Shown here: positions 26,849 to 37,438 of the stretch, one piece after another | Layout: the number at the start of each line of letters is the position of its first letter | Position numbering within the stretch: the first letter of the stretch is position 1 | NCBI GenBank assembly: GCA_024655825.1 | Contig: JANLFJ010000011.1 | Span: forward strand, 1 to 64,000 | DNA length: 64,000 nt | Direction: 5' to 3' | Origin: Peptococcaceae bacterium | GTDB lineage: Bacteria > Bacillota > Peptococcia > DRI-13 > PHAD01 | The notes under the pieces: generated by a model | The model's input: only the letters and a program-made list of their open reading frames with translations | Told to the model about the DNA's origin: nothing | The model's database searches: none | Made by a program: the position numbers and the translations under genes

Positions 26849-26864
26849 TGGCACGCTTTTTGCA
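26849..26864 (+). promoter_or_regulatory. Sigma-54 promoter of ald
   Basis: TGGCAC-N5-TTGCA matches the -24/-12 consensus exactly. The expected transcription start is near 26876, about 74 bp before the ald ATG. It lies between a sigma-54 activator gene and ald. Confidence 0.88.
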
Positions 26865-26949
26865 ACCATATTAGCAATAAAAAGAAGGCTGGTAAATAAC
26901 TACGCCTGTCAGAAAGGCAAACGCAGTTAGAATAAGGAGGCTAAGGAAG

Positions 26950-28065
26950 ATGATCATAGGTGTGCCCAAAGAAATAAAAAACAATGAAAACAGGGTGGGC
27001 ATTACGCCGGCAGGCGTAAAGGCCTTGATAAATGCCGGCCACAAGGTTTTAATCGAAAAGAATGCCGGGGTCGGCAGCGGCATATCTGATGACGACTACG
27101 CCGGGGCCGGAGCGATTATTCTGGAAAACGCCCGGGACATTTATATGGAGGCGGAAATGATAATAAAGGTAAAGGAACCGCTTCCTCCTGAGTACAACCT
27201 CTTTAAAGAAGGCCAGGTCCTTTATGCCTACCTTCATCTTGCTCCCGAGCCGGAGCTGACCAGAGCGCTCATGGAAAAGAGAGTGGTGGCGATTGCTTAT
27301 GAAACCGTCCAGTTTCCCAACGGTCAGCTGCCCCTTTTGACGCCTATGAGCGAAGTGGCGGGAAGGATGTCGGTCCAGATAGGAGCCCATTTTTTAGAAA
27401 AGCTGTATGGCGGAAGCGGTGTGCTTTTAGGCGGCGTCCCCGGAGTGGAACCGGGATATGTCGTAATCATCGGGGGCGGCATTGTGGGGACAAACGCAGC
27501 CAGAATGGCTGCGGGTATGGGGGCCCAGGTTGCCATCATCGAAAAAAACCCCGACCGTCTGATTTATCTTGATGATTTATTTATGGGCCGGGTGAAGACG
27601 ATCATGTCCAATGCTTACAACATTGAAAAAGAGGTGGCTAAAGCCGACCTGTTGATTGGAGCGGTGCTTGTTCCGGGGGCCAGGGCGCCGAGGCTGGTAA
27701 CCGAATCCATGGTAAAGCAAATGAAGCCGGGGGCGGTTATTGTGGACGTGGCCATTGACCAGGGTGGGTCCATTGAGACCATTGACCGCGTGACCACTCA
27801 CAGCGACCCCGTTTACCTGAAACACGGCGTGCTGCATTACTCTGTGGCCAACATGCCGGGAGCGGTAGCCAGGACATCGACCTTTGCGCTGACCAATGTC
27901 ACCATACCATATGCCGTGGAGATAGCCAGCAAGGGCTGGAAGAAGGCTGCCCAGGAAAACTCCGCCCTGGCTAAAGGAGTGAACGTGGCCTGCGGCCGGA
28001 TTACTTACCAGGCGGTGGCCGAGGCTCACAACCTGGAGTACACGCCGCTTTCCCAGGTTATTTAA
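26950..28065 (+). CDS. ald: Alanine dehydrogenase
   Basis: A 371-residue NAD-dependent enzyme that interconverts L-alanine and pyruvate plus ammonia. The start [20 protein letters not shown] and the pyruvate-binding region, the nucleotide fold [22 protein letters not shown] and the stretch [13 protein letters not shown] are signatures of Ald. A GGAGG site precedes the ATG at 26950. The promoter is of the sigma-54 type. With dsdA and the alanine symporter downstream, the unit should take up alanine and D-serine and feed them to pyruvate. Confidence 0.95.
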   Translation: MIIGVPKEIKNNENRVGITPAGVKALINAGHKVLIEKNAGVGSGISDDDYAGAGAIILENARDIYMEAEMIIKVKEPLPPEYNLFKEGQVLYAYLHLAPEPELTRALMEKRVVAIAYETVQFPNGQLPLLTPMSEVAGRMSVQIGAHFLEKLYGGSGVLLGGVPGVEPGYVVIIGGGIVGTNAARMAAGMGAQVAIIEKNPDRLIYLDDLFMGRVKTIMSNAYNIEKEVAKADLLIGAVLVPGARAPRLVTESMVKQMKPGAVIVDVAIDQGGSIETIDRVTTHSDPVYLKHGVLHYSVANMPGAVARTSTFALTNVTIPYAVEIASKGWKKAAQENSALAKGVNVACGRITYQAVAEAHNLEYTPLSQVI

Positions 28066-28150
28066 GCCATGCTAATGTATTTTCAATGAAACTGGAATAT
28101 GGTAAAATGAAACAGTGATTTTCTATATTTTTCCTAAGAAGGGGTCAGTC

Positions 28151-29503
28151 TTGAAAACGACGGCAGGTAAAACAAGCGAGCAGTGGTATCTGAAGGAAAT
28201 AGCCGCCGCCCGTGAGGTTTTTTGGTTGAACCCGCGGCTTCAAAAAGGCATTTCCGATCGCAGCTTGAGATTAAACGCAAGGGATGTTCAGGATGCAGAA
28301 AGAAGGCTGCTCAGGTTTGCGCCGTACATGGCAAAAGCGTTCCCGGAGACGAAAAACGCGGGAGGTATAATTGAATCTTCCCTTGTTCCGGTTCCTAAAA
28401 TGCAAGAAGAGATTGAACGCCTTTATGGACAAGAGATTATCGGTAGGTTGTATGTAAAGTGCGACAGCCATCTTCCCGTTGCCGGTTCTATAAAAGCAAG
28501 GGGCGGAATTTATGCGGTATTAAAAATCGCCGAAGATTTGGCTGTGAATAATAAAATGTTGAAAAAAACAGATGACTATTCCGTCTTGGACAGCGATGCT
28601 TTCAAAAGATTTTTTTCGCTTCACACGATTGTCGTTGGGTCGACCGGAAACCTGGGGCTCAGTGTGGGCATAGCAGGAGCCCGGTTAGGGTTTAAGGTGA
28701 TCGTTCACATGTCCTCAGAGGCGAAAGAATGGAAAAAGGAACTGTTAAGGACCCAAGGCGTAGTTGTCGTGGAGCATGATGCAGACTACACCAGGGCCGT
28801 AGAAGAGGGCAGAAAACAGTCGCAAAAGGACCCACGCAGCTTTTTCATTGATGATGAAAACTCTCCGGACCTTTTCTTGGGGTATTCCGTTGCCGCGGGC
28901 AGGTTAGCGCGACAACTGGCTGAATTAAAGATCACTGTCGATGATGAACACCCGCTGTTTGTTTATCTTCCCTGCGGCGTCGGGGGAGGACCGGGAGGCG
29001 TGACCTTCGGCCTGAAACTTTTGTTTGAAGACAATGTTCACTGCTTTTTTGCAGAGCCGACCCATTCCCCGGCCATGTTGATAGGGCTGCTTACGGGTTT
29101 GCATGATGCTGTATCGGTGTACGACTTTGGCCTCGACAACATTACCGAGGCGGACGGCCTGGCCGTGGCAAGGGCGTCGGGATTCGTGAGCAAGATGATG
29201 GAATGCATGCTCAGCGGTGTATACACGGTGGAAGACAGCCGGCTTTATTTATTGTTGAAAACCCTGGCTGATTCAGAACGAATTTTTTTGGAGCCATCTG
29301 CACTGGCCGGGTTTTATGGTCCTGCCAGGTTGTTTTCCAGCCCAGCGGGGCGTGAATACCTGGAGCGGCATAATCTCAAAGGCCGTATGGCGAACGCCGT
29401 TCACCTTGCCTGGGCGACAGGGGGCGGCATGGTGCCGCGAGAGGTCATGGACCGCTTTTATGAAAAAGGGGAAGGAGGGAATATACGTTATCAAGCAAAA
29501 TAA
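28151..29503 (+). CDS. dsdA: D-serine dehydratase
   Basis: About 450 residues; PLP fold-type II enzyme that deaminates D-serine to pyruvate. Visible are [16 protein letters not shown] (PLP Lys), [13 protein letters not shown] (substrate loop), [15 protein letters not shown] (phosphate-binding Gly loop) and [14 protein letters not shown], all typical of DsdA. The TTG at 28151 has GAAGGGG ahead of it; a GTG at 28115 is in frame but lacks a site. It lies 85 bp behind ald and is probably in the same transcript. Confidence 0.93.
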   Translation: MKTTAGKTSEQWYLKEIAAAREVFWLNPRLQKGISDRSLRLNARDVQDAERRLLRFAPYMAKAFPETKNAGGIIESSLVPVPKMQEEIERLYGQEIIGRLYVKCDSHLPVAGSIKARGGIYAVLKIAEDLAVNNKMLKKTDDYSVLDSDAFKRFFSLHTIVVGSTGNLGLSVGIAGARLGFKVIVHMSSEAKEWKKELLRTQGVVVVEHDADYTRAVEEGRKQSQKDPRSFFIDDENSPDLFLGYSVAAGRLARQLAELKITVDDEHPLFVYLPCGVGGGPGGVTFGLKLLFEDNVHCFFAEPTHSPAMLIGLLTGLHDAVSVYDFGLDNITEADGLAVARASGFVSKMMECMLSGVYTVEDSRLYLLLKTLADSERIFLEPSALAGFYGPARLFSSPAGREYLERHNLKGRMANAVHLAWATGGGMVPREVMDRFYEKGEGGNIRYQAK

Positions 29504-29575
29504 AAAACAGAATTGTCCTTACATTGTAAATTATTTCAGGAAGCATGGAAATAATTGTTTAAGGAGAGTGGCTTA

Positions 29576-30958
29576 ATGGAAGCGATCGCAAGCTTTGTTG
29601 GAAAGGTAAACTCACTGGTCTGGGGACCATACATGCTGGTTCTCCTGGTAGGAACAGGGTTGTTTTTAACCATCAGGCTTAATTTTTATTCATTCAGGTA
29701 TCTTCCTTATGCTTTGAAACTGGCTTTCAGCAAACACCAGGACGAAAAATCGCAGGGTGACATCAACCATTTCCAGGCGCTGATGACCGCGCTGGCTGCG
29801 ACAATAGGGACCGGCAACATCGCCGGGGTGGCTACGGCGGTGTGCCTGGGAGGACCGGGCGCCGTGTTCTGGATGTGGGTAACAGCCCTGGTCGGCATGG
29901 CTACCAAGTATTCTGAGGCCATCCTTGCCGTAAAATACCGTATTGTTGACGAAAGAGGAGAGATGGCGGGGGGTCCCATGTATTTCCTGGAGCGGGGACT
30001 CAACATGAAATGGCTGGGGGTTCTTTTTGCCCTGTTTGGCGCGCTGGCGGGCTTTGGCATCGGAAACATGGTCCAGTCCAATTCCGTGGCTGCAGCTATC
30101 GAAACCACCTTTAAGGTTCCGCCCATCGTCTCCGGCCTTGTCCTGGCCATTTTAACAGCCCTGGTCATTCTCGGGGGCATCAAGAGCATCGGCCGTGTAA
30201 CCTCGGCGCTAGTTCCAATTATGGCGGTCTTTTATATTCTCGGTGGCCTGGTTATTATCTGCATGTACATTACAAGCCTCCCGGCGGCCATCGTTTTTAT
30301 CCTGAAAGCCGCATTTTCCGGCGCGGGACCGGTAGCCGGCGGGTTTGCCGGAGCTACCGTGGCCCAGGCTATCCGCTTTGGTGTGGCCAGAGGCGTTTTC
30401 TCCAACGAGGCCGGGTTAGGAAGCGCTCCTATCGCCGCCGCTGCCGCCAAGACGGACCACCCCGCCCGCCAGGCGCTGGTCTCGATGACCGGCACTTTCC
30501 TGGACACGATTGTCGTTTGCTCCATCACCGGCTTGGTGTTGGCCATTACCGGAATGTGGGAACAGGCCAACCCGCAAAGTCTCACCGGAGCGGCTCTTAC
30601 CACCGCCGCTTTCAGCAAGGGGCTGCCGGGGTCATGGGGCGGTATTATCGTCTCGATAGGCATTATTCTCTTTGCTTACTCCACTATTTTAGGGTGGGCC
30701 TATTATGGCGAAAAATGCGCCGAGTATTTGCTTGGTGTAAAAGCGGTGCTGCCCTACCGCTGGCTGTGGGTCATCTTCTGCGCCCTGGGCTCCGTTGCCA
30801 AGCTCTCCTTTGTTTGGGACCTTGCCGACACCTTGAACGGGCTGATGGCCGTGCCTAACCTGATCGGTTTGCTCCTGCTAAGCGGCGTGGTTGTATCGGA
30901 AACAAAGGACTTTTTCCAAACAATCTACGCCAAGGAGAAGGGACAAAAAGCGGTTTGA
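29576..30958 (+). CDS. Sodium:alanine symporter, AGCS family
   Basis: About 460 residues with around eleven membrane helices. The family signature is seen in [31 protein letters not shown] (in parts), [13 protein letters not shown], and the Na+-site region [19 protein letters not shown]. It imports alanine or glycine with sodium. The ATG at 29576 is 7 bp behind AAGGAG; an upstream TTG is ignored. Position behind ald and dsdA fits a transporter for the substrates of those enzymes. A terminator follows. Confidence 0.93.
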   Translation: MEAIASFVGKVNSLVWGPYMLVLLVGTGLFLTIRLNFYSFRYLPYALKLAFSKHQDEKSQGDINHFQALMTALAATIGTGNIAGVATAVCLGGPGAVFWMWVTALVGMATKYSEAILAVKYRIVDERGEMAGGPMYFLERGLNMKWLGVLFALFGALAGFGIGNMVQSNSVAAAIETTFKVPPIVSGLVLAILTALVILGGIKSIGRVTSALVPIMAVFYILGGLVIICMYITSLPAAIVFILKAAFSGAGPVAGGFAGATVAQAIRFGVARGVFSNEAGLGSAPIAAAAAKTDHPARQALVSMTGTFLDTIVVCSITGLVLAITGMWEQANPQSLTGAALTTAAFSKGLPGSWGGIIVSIGIILFAYSTILGWAYYGEKCAEYLLGVKAVLPYRWLWVIFCALGSVAKLSFVWDLADTLNGLMAVPNLIGLLLLSGVVVSETKDFFQTIYAKEKGQKAV

Positions 30959-31005
30959 AAGCCGGAACATAAGGCCGGCAGGCGTGTAGATATGACAAAT
31001 CGCCA

Positions 31006-31044
31006 GGGCCGAACCTGGAAAACGCGGGGCGGCCCCATTTTTTT
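31006..31044 (+). terminator. Terminator after alanine symporter gene
   Basis: GGGCCG (31006-31011) pairs with CGGCCC (31030-31035) and is followed by a run of seven T. Confidence 0.65.
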
Positions 31045-31141
31045 AAACAGCGGCCTCTTGTGGGACCTTTTTTTTTGGCCGCTTTTTATATATAATTAAC
31101 TCTGTCCTGTCATGCATTAACCATCTCAAGGAGGCGGTAAT

Positions 31142-31600
31142 ATGTTACCGTTACCGACTGTTTACAAGCTGGCGGCGGCAAGCAGCGAGGGAGAAAGCCC
31201 CCTGACTGCTTTTGACCGGGCGCTCCTGAAGGCGGGAATTGGCAATGTCAATCTTGTCCGCATCAGCAGCATCTTGCCGCCTGGAGCAGTCTACAGGCCG
31301 GACATGGAGATACCGCCTGGTTCTATGGCGCCGACGGCTTACGGGCATATCATTTCCGAAAAGCCCGGCCAGGTCATTTCGGCGGCGGCAGGAGTCGGGA
31401 TAGCTGAAGATGGTTTCGGAGTGATTATGGAACACTCCGGATTCATCACCAAAGATGAAGCCGAACAGGATGTGCGACGCATGATAGAGGAGGCTTTCCG
31501 GGTGAGGGGCCTGGAACTGAAAGAAATCAGGGTGGCAGCGACCACGCACCGGGTGGATAAAGTCGCCTGCGCATTAGCGGCGGTAATACTCTGGTACTAG
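31142..31600 (+). CDS. Pyruvoyl-dependent arginine decarboxylase
   Basis: A 152-residue proenzyme that self-cleaves to beta and alpha chains and decarboxylates arginine to agmatine. The expected Ser-Ser processing site lies in NLVRISSILPPGA (about residue 44), and the downstream PPGSMAPTAYG and GVIMEHSGF are conserved. Length is typical of the archaeal/Chlamydia/clostridial type. It is followed after 14 bp by speE and then speB, giving arginine to agmatine to putrescine in one operon. An AAGGAGG site precedes the ATG. Confidence 0.92.
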   Translation: MLPLPTVYKLAAASSEGESPLTAFDRALLKAGIGNVNLVRISSILPPGAVYRPDMEIPPGSMAPTAYGHIISEKPGQVISAAAGVGIAEDGFGVIMEHSGFITKDEAEQDVRRMIEEAFRVRGLELKEIRVAATTHRVDKVACALAAVILWY

Positions 31601-31614
31601 GAGGGTAATAGGGA

Positions 31615-32466
31615 ATGAAGAATGATTTGTGGGCTACGGAGAAACAAACGGAGGATCTTGTTATTTCTTTTCGGATTAAAAAGATACTGCATGAAGAGCA
31701 AACAAACTACCAGCTGCTGTCGGTTGTCGACACCTATGCTTATGGACGCATGCTGTTTTTAGACAACTGCGTTATGACCAGCGTGAAAGATGAATTTGTT
31801 TACCACGAGATGATCAGCCTGGTGGCGCTGAATACTCACCCTAATCCGGAGAACGTTCTCGTCATCGGGGGCGGCGACGGGGGAACGGTCCGTGAGGTTA
31901 TCAGGCATACCAAGGTAAAAAAGGTTACACTGGTGGAGATTGACCCCAGGGTTATCGAAATCTCGCGCCAATATTTCCCGGAAATAGCGGTCGCCTTGAA
32001 AGATGATAATGAAGATGTCAAAATAATCGTCGATGACGGGATAAAATTTGTCAGGGAGAATAAAAACAAATATGATGTAATTCTGATTGATTCAACAGAC
32101 CCGGTCGGACCGGCAGAGGGCTTGTTCAGCGCTGAGTTTTATAAAGATGTTTATGAAGCGCTTAAAGAGGACGGAATTATGGTGGCCCAGAGTGAATCGC
32201 CTTTTTTAGGCCAGGACCTGATTAAACGTATCAATAATTATCTAAAAGATGTTTTTCCCATTGTCAGGCTCTATTTGGCCAATATACCCACCTATCCCAC
32301 CGGGCTGTGGAGTTTTACCCTGGCCTCAAAGCGCTATGACCCGCTGGACGTCAACCCACAGGACATTCGCGCCGCCAGGACCCGCTATTATAACAAGGAG
32401 ATGCATTTTGCATGTTTTGTTCTTCCCAACTTTGTGGCCGAAATATTCGAAACGCCGGGGGAATAA
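31615..32466 (+). CDS. speE: Spermidine synthase
   Basis: A 283-residue aminopropyltransferase (putrescine plus decarboxylated AdoMet). It has the beta-rich N-terminus (YGRMLFLDNCVMTSVKDEFVYHEM), the AdoMet-fold motif VLVIGGGDGGTVREV, LVEIDPRVIE, and DVILIDSTDPVGPAEGLF with the catalytic Asp. A GGAGGGTAATAGGG leader provides the ribosome site. No speD (AdoMet decarboxylase) is found in the window, so the aminopropyl donor must come from elsewhere. Confidence 0.95.
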   Translation: MKNDLWATEKQTEDLVISFRIKKILHEEQTNYQLLSVVDTYAYGRMLFLDNCVMTSVKDEFVYHEMISLVALNTHPNPENVLVIGGGDGGTVREVIRHTKVKKVTLVEIDPRVIEISRQYFPEIAVALKDDNEDVKIIVDDGIKFVRENKNKYDVILIDSTDPVGPAEGLFSAEFYKDVYEALKEDGIMVAQSESPFLGQDLIKRINNYLKDVFPIVRLYLANIPTYPTGLWSFTLASKRYDPLDVNPQDIRAARTRYYNKEMHFACFVLPNFVAEIFETPGE

Positions 32467-32469
32467 GCT

Positions 32470-33342
32470 TTGGATAGATTTTTTTTCCAATTGACGGGGT
32501 TCATGGGCGCTTCTCATGACTATAAACAGGCGAACGCCGTACTGGCGGGTGTTCCCATGGATTATACCGCAAGTCATCGCCCCGGTTCGCGCGCCGCACC
32601 CCAGGAAATAAGGACAATTTCTTACGCCTTGGAAGAATACAGCCCGTACCAGGACAGGAACCTGCTTGAACTGGATTTCTATGATGCTGGCGATTTGATG
32701 CTGCCATTTGGCAATGTTGCCGAGAGTTTAAGACGCGTTGAAGAGGCTGCTGGTCATTTCTATGCGGATAAGAAGTTTCCGCTGTTTATCGGGGGCGATC
32801 ATCTTGTCACTTATCCGCTGGTCAAAGCCTGCCTGGCAAAATACCCGGACCTGGCAGTGCTGCATTTCGACGCCCATGCCGATCTGCGGGCCAGTTATGA
32901 AGGGGAAAAAAATTCACATGCCACAGTAATGCACAGGGTGGTAAATCTCCTGGGTCCAGGGCGGGTTTATCAGTTTGGCGTTCGCTCCGGCACGAAGGAA
33001 GAGTTCGCTTTCGCCGGCAATAACACGGTTCTTTTTTTCGACGAAATCTTCCCAGGTTTGAACAGGACCGTGGAAGCGCTTAAAGACAGGCCAGTATATC
33101 TTACATTGGATATTGATGTGCTTGACCCGGCTTTTGCTCCGGGTACTGGAACGCCGGAACCTGGCGGTTGTGATTCGCGGGAAATACTCTCGGCGATCAG
33201 GACGGCGGGGGCTTTGAATGTTGTGGGTATGGACCTGGTGGAGATTTTGCCGGCGGCAGATCAGAACGGGATTACTGCGGTTTTAGGCGCGAAAATTGTC
33301 CGGGAGGCTTTACTGGCTTTTTCAGGACGAAGAAAAGAGTAA
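32470..33342 (+). CDS. speB: Agmatinase
   Basis: A 290-residue ureohydrolase that cleaves agmatine to putrescine and urea. The Mn-binding motifs are GGDHLVTYPL, VLHFDAHADLR and TLDIDVLDPAFAPGTGTPEPGG. The start is a TTG 3 bp behind the speE stop; the first residues match other agmatinases, which supports this start over the ATG about 33 bp downstream. It completes the arginine decarboxylase route to putrescine. Confidence 0.95.
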   Translation: MDRFFFQLTGFMGASHDYKQANAVLAGVPMDYTASHRPGSRAAPQEIRTISYALEEYSPYQDRNLLELDFYDAGDLMLPFGNVAESLRRVEEAAGHFYADKKFPLFIGGDHLVTYPLVKACLAKYPDLAVLHFDAHADLRASYEGEKNSHATVMHRVVNLLGPGRVYQFGVRSGTKEEFAFAGNNTVLFFDEIFPGLNRTVEALKDRPVYLTLDIDVLDPAFAPGTGTPEPGGCDSREILSAIRTAGALNVVGMDLVEILPAADQNGITAVLGAKIVREALLAFSGRRKE

Positions 33343-33406
33343 TAGAGGCTCCAGCCAGGCATAATTGTGCCAAGAAAAAGAAGCGCCAGATGTCAGGAAA
33401 AAGAAG

Positions 33407-33436
33407 TTGACATGACTTGCGGGTCCATGATAGAAT
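33407..33436 (+). promoter_or_regulatory. Promoter of tRNA-Phe/tRNA-Gly
   Basis: TTGACA at 33407-33412 and TAGAAT at 33431-33436 with an 18-bp spacer lie 26 bp before tRNA-Phe. Confidence 0.75.
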
Positions 33437-33462
33437 ATCACTTGCCAACTCGGCAAACACCT

Positions 33463-33538
<76 letters not shown>

Positions 33539-33566
33539 TTATTTACAAGTTGGGCATCTTAATTAT

Positions 33567-33641
33567 GCGGAAGTGGCTCAGTGGTAGAGCATCGCCTTGC
33601 CAAGGCGAGGGTCGCGGGTTCGAATCCCGTCTTCCGCTCCA
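33567..33641 (+). tRNA. tRNA-Gly (GCC)
   Basis: Acceptor GCGGAAG/CTTCCGC, anticodon loop TTGCCAA and GTTCGAATC T-arm; CCA is encoded. It lies 28 bp behind tRNA-Phe. Confidence 0.97.
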
Positions 33642-33653
33642 TTTTTCATGATA

Positions 33654-33680
33654 AAAAAACCTGGCCCGGCCAGGGTTTTT
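33654..33680 (+). terminator. Terminator after tRNA-Gly
   Basis: CCTGGCC/GGCCAGG stem with a one-base loop followed by GTTTTTG. It separates the Phe-Gly transcript from the Cys-Leu transcript. Confidence 0.75.
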
Positions 33681-33758
33681 GTCTCTATTCCCAAGCCGGT
33701 CAATTCTGGACAGACATAAACACGGCAGAAGGTTTCAGCCGGCTGCGTTTTGCAGAGC

Positions 33759-33786
33759 TTGACAGGGACTGGCCGTGTTTGATAAA
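33759..33786 (+). promoter_or_regulatory. Promoter of tRNA-Cys/tRNA-Leu
   Basis: TTGACA at 33759-33764 with GATAAA at 33781-33786 (16-bp spacer). tRNA-Cys begins 21 bp later. Confidence 0.6.
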
Positions 33787-33807
33787 ATTACTTCTGCGCT
33801 AGTTGAT

Positions 33808-33883
33808 GGTGCGGTGGCGAAGAGGCTAACGCTGCGGACTGCAAATCCGCCATCCGTCGGTTCAAATCCGACCCGCACCTCCA
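33808..33883 (+). tRNA. tRNA-Cys (GCA)
   Basis: Acceptor GGTGCGG/CCGCACC, anticodon loop CTGCAAA and GGTTCAAATCC T-arm; CCA is encoded. Confidence 0.95.
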
Positions 33884-33911
33884 TTTTGTTTTGCTGAATA
33901 ACTAAGGAAAA

Positions 33912-34000
33912 GCCCGGATGGCGGAATAGGCAGACGCACAGGACTTAAAATCCTGCGGGACTCAACTCCCGTGCCGGTTCAAGTCCGGCTCCGGGCACCA
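33912..34000 (+). tRNA. tRNA-Leu (TAA)
   Basis: Acceptor GCCCGGA/TCCGGGC, anticodon loop CTTAAAA, a long variable arm (GCGGGACTCAACTCCCGT) as in class II tRNAs, and encoded CCA. Confidence 0.96.
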
Positions 34001-34028
34001 AGTGAAAGCGATGCCGGAAGGCGATTAA

Positions 34029-34059
34029 AGACACTTCAAAAATGTAAGTGTCTTTTTTT
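34029..34059 (+). terminator. Terminator behind tRNA-Leu
   Basis: AGACACTT/AAGTGTCT stem followed by seven T. Group II intron-like sequence begins directly behind it. Confidence 0.85.
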
Positions 34060-34416
34060 GTTCGCCCGGCATGCCTGCCGAACCGATGGGTTGAAAGAAA
34101 CCCTGTCACCCGACCAGCGGGAAGACAACCCGTAAGCAAGGGCGTCACCGGCGACGGTGGGGTCCGAAGGAAGCCGAAGGGGGAGCTTGGAACATAGCGC
34201 AAGCGAACCGAGGATGGCCCACTAGGAGGGTAACCTTGCATAAAGTGGGAAAGCCCAATAGCTGGATAACCTAGTAGGTTAGGACGGATGCGTTCAAGCT
34301 CAGGGAAGCAGGCTTAACCGGGGAAGCCCTGTATCATCCTGTTAAAACAGGTAAGCTCAAACAAGTGGAAACACAAGGGAGAGAAGAAGTGGTGCAGGGT
34401 GGCAGATGAGTCCGTA
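34060..34416 (+). ncRNA. Group II intron, 5' fragment (domain I-like)
   Basis: The stretch starts GTTCGCCCGGCATG immediately behind an intrinsic terminator. It continues with structured segments (GCAAGGGCGTC, GGTCCGAAGGAAGC, GGAACATAGCG, CCTTGCATAAAG) that resemble, from memory, the 5' part of a bacterial group II intron family starting GTGCGCCCGGCATG. No matching 3' part or maturase follows before a second intron-like 5' end at 34417. The call is based on recalled resemblance and the terminator-proximal position that group IIC introns prefer. It could also be extra 5' sequence of the next element. Confidence 0.45.
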
Positions 34417-35527
34417 GTGTGCGCGTGGCAGCGTAGTTGTCAGGTGGGTTAAAGTCCCACTGGGTCTCGGACTAGGAGACCCATATCCAAATCCGGGGGT
34501 AATGCCTCGGGGGCCGGGTAACACCCGGAAGGCAGGGCGCCCATCGCGAGGTGGGGTCCGAAGGGCTTGAGGAGAAGTACCAGGCCGTAATCAATGGGGG
34601 CTGCCCCAAAGATGAACTGGTCGGCCAAAGACGGGGCAAGGTCGAGCCTGCACTATGGAAGCGAAGGCGTTCTAGTCCACCCGTCGTACCAAGGTGTGTG
34701 CGGGCGGCATGGTACGGAAGACAACTGCGTGACCCACGGAGGCCTCGTATCGTCCGGTTGGTGGCACCGAAATGGGCCGGTGGGTAAAAATAGCCGGGAT
34801 GGAGGTAGTTTGTGCACGTCCGTCCTGTTCAGACAAGCACAATAACCGGTAAGGCATTCTATAAGGTAACCCCGAAGTGAATGCCCAAGCGATGCGAGGA
34901 GTCGGAGAATCGAATAGTACTCGAACCGGCGAACAACAGAAACGCTGGGACCGCCTGGAAGAAGGGGCGGCTCAAGGTTACCCAAAAGGCAGCCTGTGAG
35001 GGGAAGGCGATTCGCTTAACTGAGGCCGAAAACCCAGAGGGAGCAGTGAGTATGTTACAAGGGAAGGATAGTTCTCTAAGTGAAAGACCCGGAACTTGTG
35101 ACGGAGGAGACTGGTAACAATGGAGCTAGTAGGCACGACCCAAAAGACCAAGGTCCATTCACTGATCGACAAGGTGTATAACCCGACCAACCTAAGATTA
35201 GCCTGGGAGAAAGTCAGGGAGAACCGCGGAGCGGGCGGAGTTGATGCAGTAAGCATAACGGAGTTCAATGCAGTAGCGCCTGAAGAGCTAAAGGAGCTGC
35301 ACCAAGAACTAAAAACCAATACGTATAAACCCATGCCCGTACGTAGGGTCTACATACCGAAACGCGGCAAACCAAACGAAAAGCGGCCGCTAGGTATCCC
35401 GGCCATCCGCGACCGAGTTTGCCAGCAAGCACTGAAGAACCGGCTGGAACCAATCTTTGAACCAGAGTTTAATGATTGCAGTTTTGGATACAGACCCCGG
35501 CGTTCTCCCCACCATGCGCTGCGAAAA

Positions 35528-36290
35528 AGGCGTAGGCATGGCGAAAATCATGGACCCGCGGGCCTTTGCCCCTGCCGCCATGTGAAATGCCGGCGTGCCA
35601 GAGAAATCTCCTGAAGTTATGATAAACATTCGTTATCGTCATTGGGTTCCCATCCGCTGCCGGAAAGAAATACGCCTTTCCGTCCAGGAACGGATGGACT
35701 TTCCTGGCATAATCACGGCACCGCTCCGTAAGAGAGCTGGACATAGGAACCAGCCTACTGTTATCCTTCTTTGAATGGTTAATGATGAGAATCCCGTTGT
35801 CAAGATCCACATCGCCAACCTTAAGGAGTCTAGCTTCCGACACTCGCAGACCGCAGATGTATATCATCCGGAAGAACACTGGCATGATTAGGTGCCTGTC
35901 AGGACACTCGCTGCAGTAGTGGCATTTATCCGTTTCTGCAAAGAAACGTTCAAGTTCATCCTGGGTATAAATATACGGGACGTACTGTTCCTCTGTTCGA
36001 TAGTAGCCTTTCGGGATGATGTAAGCATCAAGTCCAAGGGAATCCATATATTTTCCGAACTGACGTATGATGGAAGCCCGCGAGCACTGGTTGGCCTGCG
36101 ACTCGTATGATTGCTTTTTGCCCCAGTCGAGGACGATTTCTTTCGTAAGACTATCTGCTGACGGATATTTTACCAGGGTAAACCGGTCAAAGCGCTTCAG
36201 ATGTCCAGCCTCAGAGTCGTATTTGTAGCCTATTGCCTTCTTCAGTTGCACAAAATCCTGGATGTACTTTCCAAAAGTAAAGTAGGAAGG
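35528..36290 (-). pseudogene. Tyrosine recombinase/integrase, C-terminally truncated
   Basis: On the minus strand the frame reads from about YIQDFVQLKKAIGYKYD (its first residues have no ATG; a GTG at 36251 is available). Then come GLRVSEARLLKVGDVDL (box I Arg) and GPRVHDFRHAYA (box II His-x-x-Arg). The open frame runs on into antisense of the maturase gene, so the normal end with LGH and the nucleophilic Tyr is absent. It should not cleave DNA. The right-hand neighbour fragment is a second recombinase in the same direction. Confidence 0.8.
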
Positions 36291-37318
36291 TGTGCTTCGA
36301 CCATGTATTGTTTGATCAGCTGGTTAAGATGGTCTCCTTCCGAAAATGGAAGGAACGGCGCTGTATGCCGGATAAAGATATATGGGATGTCTACCTTTGG
36401 ACGGCCGTACCGGAGATAATCAATGACTGCCCATCCTACTTCCGGGATAAGGGGAAGCACGAGCGGTTCCTTTGTCTTGGACTGCGTTAATACCAGTTTT
36501 TTCTCTTCCCAATGGAAGTTTTCCGTTTTCAGTTGTTTGATATCGGTACACCTAAGACCAAGGGAGCAGGCTAGAAGGATAATGGCATAATCACGTTTTC
36601 CCTTTGGGCTTCCACGGTCAATAGCGTTGATGAGTGCCTTAAGTTCGTCCTTTGTCCATACAGATGGTATTCGTGTTTGTTTCCTCGCCTGAACCATTGG
36701 CGTTTTTGACGCAAAATCCGTGCTGACGATTTCCCTTTCCAAAAGGAAACGGAAGAATGCTCGCAGGGAGCAGATGTTCTGCTCTACTGTTTTATAGGTA
36801 TAACCGGCAAGTGTCCGAATATATCCGTTGATTAGGTCCAGGGTAATGTCGCTGCAGTTGCTGATTCCCTGGGATGCAAGATAGTCCATGAAATACGCAG
36901 ACTGCTTCACATAGTGGTCAATAGTGACTTTTGAATAACCTTTTTCTTTACAGTACTGCTGGAAGTCATCACTGATTACGATGTAATACGCATCTGTCAG
37001 GATTTCCTTGTGCTTGTAATAGCGCCGCAGCACGGAATGGTGGAGTTGGAAGTCGCCCACCATCCGGATGACACGCAGCTCCTGAGTATCGTTCTGAGAA
37101 AGAGTTTTATCAAAATCTTTTTCCAGAATGTTAAAGTGTTTTTCAACGAAGTCGATTCCAAGTTGTTCGCTGAAGTAGTTTTCGCCGCGTGACTTGGCAA
37201 AATCCAAAAGCATCTGCCAACGGCGGCGATAAAACTTCAATGTGGCTTCTGTATAGCCAAGACGCTTCAGTTCCTGCTCAAGTTCTTCCAGCAGTTCCGG
37301 TAATGGTTTGCTCCACAT
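36242..37318 (-). pseudogene. Tyrosine recombinase/integrase, C-terminally truncated
   Basis: The start is at ATG 37318, six bases behind GGAGGA. About 357 residues include two N-terminal SAM-like core-binding parts (EQELKRLGYTEATLKFYRRR; YCKEKGYSKVTIDHYVKQ) and the catalytic domain's first half (YAIILLACSLGLRCTDIKQLK, with box I Arg). The frame ends after MVEAHLPTLL with no His-x-x-Arg or Tyr. It therefore lost roughly the last 70 residues where it abuts the second recombinase. The pair resembles the tandem recombinase sets of Firmicute mobile elements. Confidence 0.8.
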
Positions 37319-37373
37319 AATCATTCCTCCAAAATGATATTTGGGTGTTAAACCCTGCTATCATGTTGGAAGA

Positions 37374-37438
37374 TTATGCAAAGTAAATCAATAAAAAGCT
37401 CAGTAAACATCGGCATTTGAAGAATTTACTTTGCATAA
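37374..37438. repeat. 15-bp inverted repeat at right end of recombinase block
   Basis: TTATGCAAAGTAAAT (37374-37388) is exactly complementary to 37424-37438, with a 35-bp spacer. A further direct copy of CTTTGCATAA ends at 37455, precisely where the maturase reading frame resumes. It looks like the recombination end of the inserted block. Confidence 0.75.

Noticed and set aside
34551-35117. Several 60-110 codon frames in the intron leader
   Set aside because: The region is structured intron RNA upstream of the maturase start; the frames lack ribosome sites and known motifs.
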